Shown in pieces: positions 57,439-64,000 of a stretch of 64,000 nucleotides of DNA. A model generated the notes under the pieces. It saw only the letters and a list, made by a program, of their open reading frames with translations. It made no database searches and was not told the origin of the DNA. The DNA comes from Opitutia bacterium. Its GTDB lineage: Bacteria; Verrucomicrobiota; Verrucomicrobiia; Opitutales; Opitutaceae. The translations under genes and the position numbers were made by a program. Numbering within the stretch: position 1 is the stretch's first letter; every line of letters starts with the position of its first letter. The stretch lies in the NCBI GenBank assembly GCA_947453695.1, contig CANGHW010000007.1:30152-94151 (forward strand). Direction: 5' to 3'.

Positions 57439-57891
57439 GGCCGAGGATCCCGGCGTCGGCCAGACCGGAGGAGGGGAGAGCCAGGAGGAGAGATTCTCGG
57501 CGGGACGGAAGAAAGGGGAAAGCGAGTGACTTACCGGAGCGCTCGGCCGAGCAATCCCGCCAGCCGGCACTCGACGCGCCCGGGGCGCTGAATGGAGAGG
57601 GGAGGGGAAGGCGCATGGAGGGGGGACGGGCCAAGGCGTGCGCGGTGGATTCAGGGTGCGCAAGAATCGATTGCCGAAACCGGCCTGACCGAGGGGCTCG
57701 TGGGGGTTAATAACTATGATTTGGCCAGTCAGAAGGCGGCTTTTGGAAAAAGATGCGGAGTTTCTATGAATTTTTATTGCTAGGGCATGCGGTAATTCTA
57801 GGGGTCTTCTCTGCTAATGGGCTTTCCCCAAGCCCGTTGGTGCCGATGGCAATGCCGCCGGCTCAGCGTAACCCCTTCCCTAACCCCCCGT
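57439..57891 (+). other. Intergenic region upstream of the tandem receptor genes
   Basis: 453 bp without a gene I can support. The first half is GC-rich with no clear structure. The second half turns A/T-rich from about 57700 and carries the candidate promoter annotated separately. Short ORFs here (for example 57592-57783) have no codon or family support. Confidence 0.5.
57743..57770 (+). promoter_or_regulatory. Candidate sigma-70 promoter of the first tandem TonB receptor
   Basis: TTGGAA (57743-57748) and TATGAA (57765-57770) are separated by 16 bp within a local A/T-rich patch, 122 bp before the receptor ATG. The match is approximate, so this is a candidate only. Confidence 0.35.
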
Positions 57892-60800
57892 ATGCTACCT
57901 ATGATATCTACCTCAGGATACTTCCGTCGGCGCTGCCTGCCGATGTTTCTCGCCGTGGCCTTAAGCTGGCTGCTGTCCGTTGCCTCGCTGCATGCGCAGT
58001 CGGGTGCGGGCGTGGTGCAGGGCCGCGTAATCAACCCCATTTCGAAAGAATACATCCGCAATGCGGAAGTCCGCCTCGAGGGCACGAACCAAGTCGTCTT
58101 CACGGAGGGCGACGGCTCGTTCCGCTTCGATGGCGTGAACCCCGGCGAAGCCTCGATCTCGGTCAGTTTTGCAGGCTACAACACGGTGAAGGAAACTTTT
58201 ACGGTCACTGCCGGCGCTCCGGCCGTCCGTGAAATTGCGCTGACCAGCACAGTGGCCGCTCCGGCCGTGACCAAGGATGGCGTGGTGCAACTCCAGGCTT
58301 TCACGGTCGCAACCGAGCGCGAAGGTAACTCCAAGGCCATCATGGCCCAGCGCAAGGAGATGAACATCGTCACCTCCGTGTCGTCCGATATTTTCGGTGA
58401 CGTGGCGGACGGCAACGTCGGTGAGTTCCTCAAGTATCTCCCGGGCGTCGACCTCGACTACGTTGAGTCCGAGCCCCGCGGTCCCCGTCTCGGCGGCATG
58501 GACGGCCAATATGTCGGTGTCGCGTTCGACGGTATGCGCAGTGCGAGTGCCGACGCTAATCGCGGTGGCGGTGCCTCTTCCCGCGCGACCAGCTTCGAAG
58601 GCTTCTCCATCACCAGTATCGACTCCATCGAGATCAACCGCACCGCGAGTCCGGAAAACGACGCCGACTCGCCGGCCGGCACGGTCAATATGAAGACCAA
58701 GCGCGCCTTCGACCGCAAAGGCCGTCAGGTCGACTACAACTTCGGTCTCAACTTCAACGGTGAAGAATGGTCCCTCAAGAAGACCACGGGTATTCAGGAC
58801 AGCCCCAGCTATAAGTGGAAACCGAACTGGCAGCTCGCTTACGCCGAGTCCTTTGCCAACCAACGCTTCGGCCTCCTCCTCAGCGCGAGCCACGCGAGCT
58901 CCTACACCGAGCAGACGGCGGTGACCGTGGACTACAATCGCTCGCCGCAGGCCAACGATCCGCGTCCGCTCGTGGTGCGTGACATTAACTTCGGCGATGG
59001 CCCGAAGTTCATTATCAAGGACGCCCTCATGCTCACCGCGGACTGGAAGGCCACGCCCCGCCTCGTGCTCTCGGCCAACCTGATCTATAGCTACTTCGAA
59101 GGTCACTTCTGGAATCGCGGCTTCGACTTCGTCGTCGCCAACAGTAATGCGAACAACTTCAACGGCCGTGCCTCGGTCGGTGGTGATGGAATTCTGAGCG
59201 TGATTGCGCCGGATCGCACCACGACAGCCAACGCCGCGACCGTGAACAATGGCGGTGGCTCCTCTGCCAAGCTGGCCTACAATCGCCAGTTCGCCCCGCG
59301 CTTCGAATACAAGCTCAACGCGCTCACCGTGGACGGCGCGCTCGGGTTCTCCCGGGCGGTCAATAATTACGAGTCCCTCGAGCGTGGCTTCACCAACAGT
59401 GAAGACGGTCGCGTGCCCAGCGGTTTCACCGCCACTCGTCCTAATGCCCAGTCCTGGGAATGGACGATCCGCCAGAATTCCGGTCCCGACTGGTATGACC
59501 TGCGGAATTGGAACCTCGTCGACACCCGTGCCGGCGGCACGCGCGTCAACAATGACAATCGCACGTGGGCCACGGAGAAGTGGACCGGCACGCTCAATGC
59601 CAAGTGGGTGCTGCCCTTCCTCCGCAACTTCCCGACCTCGGTGAAATTCGGCGGTAAATGGGATGAGGAAACCCGTAAGAATCGCACCGATTCTGATATG
59701 GATATTTGGTCCTATATCGGGCCGGGTGGCAACACTGTGACCCGCAACGCCTCGACAGGGGCCTGGCAGAATGTGACCTACGGGAATTGGGCCAATGTCG
59801 GTCCGCAGTTTGTGTCAGGCTTTCCGTTCGACGGTGGCACGACCAACATGATGCAGATCTACAACATCAATGGGGTAAACGGTATGCCTCCGCGCGTCAG
59901 CCGCAATGCGGTCTCTGACCTGTTCCATTCTCGCCCGGATCTATTCGTCAATACGATGACGCCGGAAAATTACTACACGGACAATTATGCCAATGCGCGT
60001 AATTTCCGGCAGACGATCAACGCCGGTTACACGCAGTTCGACACGCGCCTGACTTCCAAGATCCAGGTGCGTTTCGGTCTGCGCTGGGAAGAGACCAATA
60101 ATGCCCTGACGGAGTTTGATCCCCTCACCCGCGCGCAGTTGATCGCCAAAGGTGTAGCGCTCAATGCCCCCGGCACGAATAACGGCCGGCCCCTGACCTT
60201 TGATGGCATGCGCACGATGTTTGAGACGAATCCGCGCATCGTCCGTAAGTCGAAATACGAGAATTATTTCCCTTCCTTTGTCGCCAAGTATCAGATCCTT
60301 CCGAACCTCGAGTGGCAGGCCGGCGTGAACAAAGGTATCTCCCGCCCCGGCATCGATAACCTCACCGGTCTCTGGGTGATCAACGACAATGCCAATCCGC
60401 CGACGGTTACGGCCCCGAATGCCGAGCTGCAGCCGGAGCGCCACAAGGTCTACCAGACCCGTCTCGCCTACTACTTCGGCGGTCGTTCACCCGGTCAGAT
60501 CTCCGTCGCCTACATTCAGGACGAGGCGACAAACTTCATCGTCTCCCGCACCTACACGGCTGCTGAGTTCGGCGTCGATGATCCTGATTTCTCCAACTAC
60601 AACTTCATCTCGACGACCAACGCCGTCGCGCTGCAGCGCTACAAGAATCTGGATTTCAACTATAACCAGACGCTCGGCTTCCTCCCCCGCGAGTATCTCC
60701 GCGGCATTAGCATCGGCGGCACCTACGCCCGCTCCTATGCCAACCAGCGCCGCAACAACCTCGCGCCGCACCGTGCGACCGCGCGTGTCGGCTACAACTA

Positions 60801-61080
60801 CAGGCGCTTCAACGGCTCCATCGGCGCCATCTGGATCGACGACAAGCCGGTGGACGGCGTCTACGGCCGCGTGATGGGGGCGATGACGAAGCTCGATATC
60901 TCCGCGACGTGGAAACTGAACCGCTACGCCTCGCTCTACGTGCAGATCCGCAATCCCACGAATCAAAAGGATCTCTTCTACGAGTCGCCTCCTGGCGTGC
61001 AGGAAGGAAAACAAAAATACCTCCGCAAGATGGAAGAATACGGCGACAACTGGGTCTTCGGCATCAAGGGCTCGTTCTAA
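57892..61080 (+). CDS. TonB-dependent receptor with regulatory-like N-terminus (tandem copy 1)
   Basis: A 1062-aa outer-membrane receptor. The signal helix (about 18-36, MFLAVALSWLLSVASLHAQ) is followed by a CarboxypepD_reg-like domain (about 42-120: VVQGRVINPISKEYIRNAEV, GDGSFRFDGV). The plug (about 165-300: SSDIFGDVADGNVGEFLKYL, PGVDLDYVESEP, GSINM-like TVNMKTKRAF) is of the TonB-Xanth-Caul type. The beta-barrel ends in aromatic F (FGIKGSF). Start at 57892; ATGs at 57901 and 57943 are alternatives. A strong terminator follows 28 bp downstream. It is a paralogue of the next gene, and the ligand is unknown. Confidence 0.93.
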   Translation: MLPMISTSGYFRRRCLPMFLAVALSWLLSVASLHAQSGAGVVQGRVINPISKEYIRNAEVRLEGTNQVVFTEGDGSFRFDGVNPGEASISVSFAGYNTVKETFTVTAGAPAVREIALTSTVAAPAVTKDGVVQLQAFTVATEREGNSKAIMAQRKEMNIVTSVSSDIFGDVADGNVGEFLKYLPGVDLDYVESEPRGPRLGGMDGQYVGVAFDGMRSASADANRGGGASSRATSFEGFSITSIDSIEINRTASPENDADSPAGTVNMKTKRAFDRKGRQVDYNFGLNFNGEEWSLKKTTGIQDSPSYKWKPNWQLAYAESFANQRFGLLLSASHASSYTEQTAVTVDYNRSPQANDPRPLVVRDINFGDGPKFIIKDALMLTADWKATPRLVLSANLIYSYFEGHFWNRGFDFVVANSNANNFNGRASVGGDGILSVIAPDRTTTANAATVNNGGGSSAKLAYNRQFAPRFEYKLNALTVDGALGFSRAVNNYESLERGFTNSEDGRVPSGFTATRPNAQSWEWTIRQNSGPDWYDLRNWNLVDTRAGGTRVNNDNRTWATEKWTGTLNAKWVLPFLRNFPTSVKFGGKWDEETRKNRTDSDMDIWSYIGPGGNTVTRNASTGAWQNVTYGNWANVGPQFVSGFPFDGGTTNMMQIYNINGVNGMPPRVSRNAVSDLFHSRPDLFVNTMTPENYYTDNYANARNFRQTINAGYTQFDTRLTSKIQVRFGLRWEETNNALTEFDPLTRAQLIAKGVALNAPGTNNGRPLTFDGMRTMFETNPRIVRKSKYENYFPSFVAKYQILPNLEWQAGVNKGISRPGIDNLTGLWVINDNANPPTVTAPNAELQPERHKVYQTRLAYYFGGRSPGQISVAYIQDEATNFIVSRTYTAAEFGVDDPDFSNYNFISTTNAVALQRYKNLDFNYNQTLGFLPREYLRGISIGGTYARSYANQRRNNLAPHRATARVGYNYRRFNGSIGAIWIDDKPVDGVYGRVMGAMTKLDISATWKLNRYASLYVQIRNPTNQKDLFYESPPGVQEGKQKYLRKMEEYGDNWVFGIKGSF

Positions 61081-61108
61081 GTCCGGCCATCTACCTTCGT
61101 TCAATTCG

Positions 61109-61138
61109 AGCGCCAGCCTGCGGGCTGGCGCTTTTTTT
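61109..61138 (+). terminator. Intrinsic terminator after tandem TonB receptor 1
   Basis: A 10-bp perfect stem (AGCGCCAGCC with GGCTGGCGCT) and TGCG loop, followed by seven T (61132-61138). It lies 28 bp beyond the receptor stop, so the second receptor must have its own promoter. Confidence 0.95.
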
Positions 61139-61311
61139 GTGCCGCCGATCGGCCATCAACGCGCTTGCGGTGGGGGCCGATCTCTTCCCGACTAAGCGAA
61201 ACCGTTGGTTCCAGCCAGTGGTTTTCCACTCTGACTCGTTTCCCCACCTGACCGTCGTTGCGTTACCCGTGCAGTCGCTGTTCCTCCGCGATGGTGCGTC
61301 CCCCACTCCCT

Positions 61312-64000
61312 ATGAACTACCCTCTGCTTCGCTGCCTCAAGGCATTCATGGCATTCGCCAGCATCTGGCTGGTCGGCTCGCTCTCGGCTCAATCCGGCGC
61401 CACGGGCTCCGTCCAGGGGCGCGTCTACAATCCGGCGACCAAGGAATACGTCGCCAACGCCGAGGTCCGTCTCGAGGGTAGCAAGCAGGTGGCCTACACC
61501 GAGAGCGACGGCACCTTTCAGTTGAACAACGTCCCGGTCGGCCCGGCCAATATCGCCATCACTTTCTCCGGTTATAACACCGTGAAAGAATCCTTTACCG
61601 TGACGGCCGGTCAGCCCGCCGTGCGCGAGATCAACCTCGTGAGCACGGATAGCGCTCCGACCACGACCAAGAACGGCGTCGTCCAGATGCAGGCCTTCAC
61701 CGTCGACTCCGAGCGCGAGGGCAATGCCAAGGCCATCATGGAGCAGCGCCGCAGCATGAACATCGGCAACTCGGTCTCGGCCGACATCTTTGGCGATGTG
61801 ACTGACGGCAACGTCGGTGAATTCCTCAAGTATCTCCCCGGCGTCGACATCGACTACGTCGAGTCCCAGGCCCGCGGCCCCACGCTCGGTGGCATGGAGT
61901 CCCAATACGTCGGCGTTTCCTTCGATGGTGTTCGCACGGCCAGCGCCGATGCCAATCGCGGCGGCGGCGACGCCTCGCGCGCCACGAGCTTCGAAGGCTT
62001 TTCCATCAATGCCATCGATTCCATCGAGGTGAACTTTACCCGCACCGCCGCCTCCGACGCCGACACTCCGGGCGGCTCGATCAACATGAAGACGAAGCGG
62101 GCCTTCGAACGCAAAGGCCGCGCGATCTCCTACAATTTTGGCGTGAATTTTAACGACGAGGAATTCACCGCCAGTCGCACTTGGGGCAACCGCGAGGGCA
62201 AGGAATCGAAGGCGAAACCCAATTACTCCCTCGATTACGCCGAGTCCTTTTTCAACAACCGCTTCGGCCTGTTGGCCAGTGCGAGCAAGGCGAGCTCGTA
62301 TGCCGAGCAGCGCCTGATGACCAATACCTACAGCAATGCTGCCACGGCCACCGATACACGGCCCCAGGTGGTGCGGCAGATCGCCTTCAAAGATGGCCCC
62401 CTCACCGTCGTGAAAGAGGCCGCGACCCTCACCGCCGACTGGAAGGTCACGCCGCGCCTCGTGCTATCGCTCACCGGCATCTACACCTACGCCGATTCCG
62501 AGTTCTGGAATCGCACCACCACGTTTGTCGGGGCCAACGACAACGCGAACGTCAACAACGGTCGCCCCAGTCTCGTCGGCAACGGTCTCACGAGCATCAC
62601 GGCCACGCGCGCGACGGCCAATACGGTCCCGGTGATCAACTACGCCAACGGTCCCGGCGACAAACTCACCTACACCCGCACCTTCGCCCAGAAGTTCGAA
62701 TACAAGTATGCGAACGTCATCGTAGACGGTTCCGCCTCGAATTCGCGGTCGGTCAACAATTACGATGCGCTGGAGCGCGGCTTCTCCTCCGGCGGCACCA
62801 CCACGCTGGCCTCCGGCTGGTCGGCGACCCGGCCCAGCGCCGAATCCTACGAGTGGACGATCCGCCAGACGTCCGCCATCGATCCGTCCAATCTCGCCAA
62901 TTGGACCGGCGGCACTCCGCTCACCAATATTGACCGCACCTGGATCACCGACATCTGGTCCGGCCAGATCAATGCCCGCTGGACGCCCTCGTTCATGGCG
63001 CGCTTCCCCACGGTCGTATCCTTCGGCAGCAAGTGGACGGAGGAAACCCGCAACAATCGCACGAACGACGCGATGTCCGTCTGGAGCTACATCGGCCCCG
63101 GCGGCAACACCGTCACGCGCGACGTCAACGGCACGCCCAGCGTCACCGCCAGCGGCAATTGGAACAACCTCGGCTTCATCGCCGTGCAACCCTTCGACAT
63201 GGGCGCCTCCAACGCCCTCACGTTTTTGAATCAAGCCGGCCAGCCGACCACCATTGCACGGCCCAACCCGAACATGATTTCCGCGCTTTTCCACGAAAAG
63301 CCCGAACTCTTCACGAACACCGGCACTCCGGCCAACCTCACGACCACGATCACCGGCACGCGCAAAGTCCGCCAGACCATCACGGCCGGTTACGGCCAGT
63401 TGCAGACGCGGTTTACGAACAAGTTTACCGCCGTCGCCGGTCTCCGTTGGGAGCGCACCCAGATCCAATCCACGGAGTGGGATCCCCGCACGCGCGATGA
63501 AATCATCGCCGCGGGCTACCCGGTCAATGCCAACGGCGGCGCCACCACCTTTGCCGGCGTGCGCTATCAGTATCAGAGCCTCCCGCAGGTGAAGCGTCGT
63601 TCCGAGTATACAAACGTGTTTCCGTCGGTGAATTTGAAATACAATATTCTGAGCAATTTCGATTTCCAGACGGGTTATACCAAGGCGATCGGACGTCCCC
63701 CGATCGACAACCTCACGGGCGTTTGGAATATCGTCGAAGACGCGGCGGGCACCGTGAATCGCGTCGATGCGCCCAACCCCGGCCTCCTGCCCGAGAACAT
63801 CGACCGCTATGATGCCCGTTTCGCCTACTACTTTGGCGGCCAGTCCCCCGGGCAGGCGACGCTCACGGGCACGGAAGTGTGGACGGAAAATCTCCGCGAG
63901 ACCTTCGACTATACGGCGGAAGAGTTCGGGGTGACCGATCCCGATTTCAAGGACTACATCTTCCGCTCGACGCGCAATGGTAGCGGCACCCGGCGCAACC
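61312..64000 (+). CDS. TonB-dependent receptor with regulatory-like N-terminus (tandem copy 2, 3'-truncated by window)
   Basis: An open frame from ATG 61312 to the window end (896 codons visible, no stop). The signal peptide (MNYPLLRCLKAFMAFASIWL, ending SLSAQ) leads to the CarboxypepD_reg domain (VQGRVYNPATKEYVANAEV). The plug (SADIFGDVTDGNVGEFLKYL, PGVDIDYVESQARGPTLGG, SINMKTKRAFERKGR) is closely similar to the upstream gene in the same order. Barrel segments such as YNFGVNFNDEEF and EFWNRTTTFVG continue the match. The missing C-terminus should include the last strands and terminal F. Confidence 0.95.
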   Translation, partial: MNYPLLRCLKAFMAFASIWLVGSLSAQSGATGSVQGRVYNPATKEYVANAEVRLEGSKQVAYTESDGTFQLNNVPVGPANIAITFSGYNTVKESFTVTAGQPAVREINLVSTDSAPTTTKNGVVQMQAFTVDSEREGNAKAIMEQRRSMNIGNSVSADIFGDVTDGNVGEFLKYLPGVDIDYVESQARGPTLGGMESQYVGVSFDGVRTASADANRGGGDASRATSFEGFSINAIDSIEVNFTRTAASDADTPGGSINMKTKRAFERKGRAISYNFGVNFNDEEFTASRTWGNREGKESKAKPNYSLDYAESFFNNRFGLLASASKASSYAEQRLMTNTYSNAATATDTRPQVVRQIAFKDGPLTVVKEAATLTADWKVTPRLVLSLTGIYTYADSEFWNRTTTFVGANDNANVNNGRPSLVGNGLTSITATRATANTVPVINYANGPGDKLTYTRTFAQKFEYKYANVIVDGSASNSRSVNNYDALERGFSSGGTTTLASGWSATRPSAESYEWTIRQTSAIDPSNLANWTGGTPLTNIDRTWITDIWSGQINARWTPSFMARFPTVVSFGSKWTEETRNNRTNDAMSVWSYIGPGGNTVTRDVNGTPSVTASGNWNNLGFIAVQPFDMGASNALTFLNQAGQPTTIARPNPNMISALFHEKPELFTNTGTPANLTTTITGTRKVRQTITAGYGQLQTRFTNKFTAVAGLRWERTQIQSTEWDPRTRDEIIAAGYPVNANGGATTFAGVRYQYQSLPQVKRRSEYTNVFPSVNLKYNILSNFDFQTGYTKAIGRPPIDNLTGVWNIVEDAAGTVNRVDAPNPGLLPENIDRYDARFAYYFGGQSPGQATLTGTEVWTENLRETFDYTAEEFGVTDPDFKDYIFRSTRNGSGTRRN

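Noticed and set aside
57592..57783. A 63-codon ORF before the tandem receptors
   Set aside because: It spans the change from GC-rich to A/T-rich promoter DNA and has no recognisable features.
57840..57870. Sigma-54-like TGGCA element before the first tandem receptor
   Set aside because: TGGCA is present, but the matching -12 TTGC(A/T) at the right spacing is absent.

Overview
The window is GC-rich and gene-dense, and it looks like the chromosome of a free-living Verrucomicrobiota member, most likely near Opitutaceae. This is inferred from gene content, not from a marker gene. The evidence is: four large TonB-dependent receptors, two of them tandem paralogues with N-terminal carboxypeptidase-regulatory-like domains; a Tat-exported Gfo/Idh/MocA oxidoreductase; a DUF1080/PA14 protein paired with a propeller-cupredoxin protein; Ig-repeat surface proteins; and start codons preceded mostly by C-rich, non-Shine-Dalgarno leaders. 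No phage, insertion sequence, CRISPR array or rRNA operon was found. One tRNA gene, tRNA-Val(CAC), is present.

Layout. 1-5.8 kb: the end of a di-heme cytochrome c peroxidase-like gene and a YHYH-domain gene, then leftward genes for a two-domain cupin, a Gfo/Idh oxidoreductase and a fumarylacetoacetate-hydrolase-family enzyme separated by clear intrinsic terminators, and a rightward BNR propeller. 5.8-25 kb: mostly housekeeping: gcvP, nth, an Ig-repeat surface protein, a TetR/SDR pair with a conspicuous operator, tRNA-Val, a MazG-like/cysteine-cluster pair, ettA, an HDOD protein, exported msrA, an M48 protease, a NamZ-like lipoprotein, an A/T-richer orphan membrane gene and glycerate kinase.

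25-47 kb: the accessory, carbohydrate-oriented part. It has a TonB receptor, a vapBC-DUF1653 cassette, a DUF1080/PA14 plus propeller-cupredoxin operon divergent from an agarase-like glycoside hydrolase, an esterase and a second TonB receptor, a second vapBC pair, a sialidase-fold protein, an orphan 144-aa gene, and an AraC-controlled module. That module is a fucose-isomerase-like gene plus esterase leftward, and AraC plus dipeptide epimerase rightward, with repeated GCGCAAT half-sites between them. Together these genes suggest uptake of oligomers across the outer membrane, periplasmic hydrolysis or oxidation of sugars, and isomerisation in the cytoplasm.

47-64 kb: a BON lipoprotein, an SDR, a rhodanese, two rRNA/tRNA 2'-O-methyltransferases (RlmM-like and SpoU-like), an ECF sigma factor and zinc-finger anti-sigma pair that flank two small exported proteins, an ALDH7-type aldehyde dehydrogenase, a DUF885 metallopeptidase, and the two tandem TonB receptors. 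The last receptor runs off the window end. Several starts were revised inward: some upstream candidates are non-ATG, some overlap a neighbour's terminator, and some precede a clear signal peptide or conserved N-terminus.
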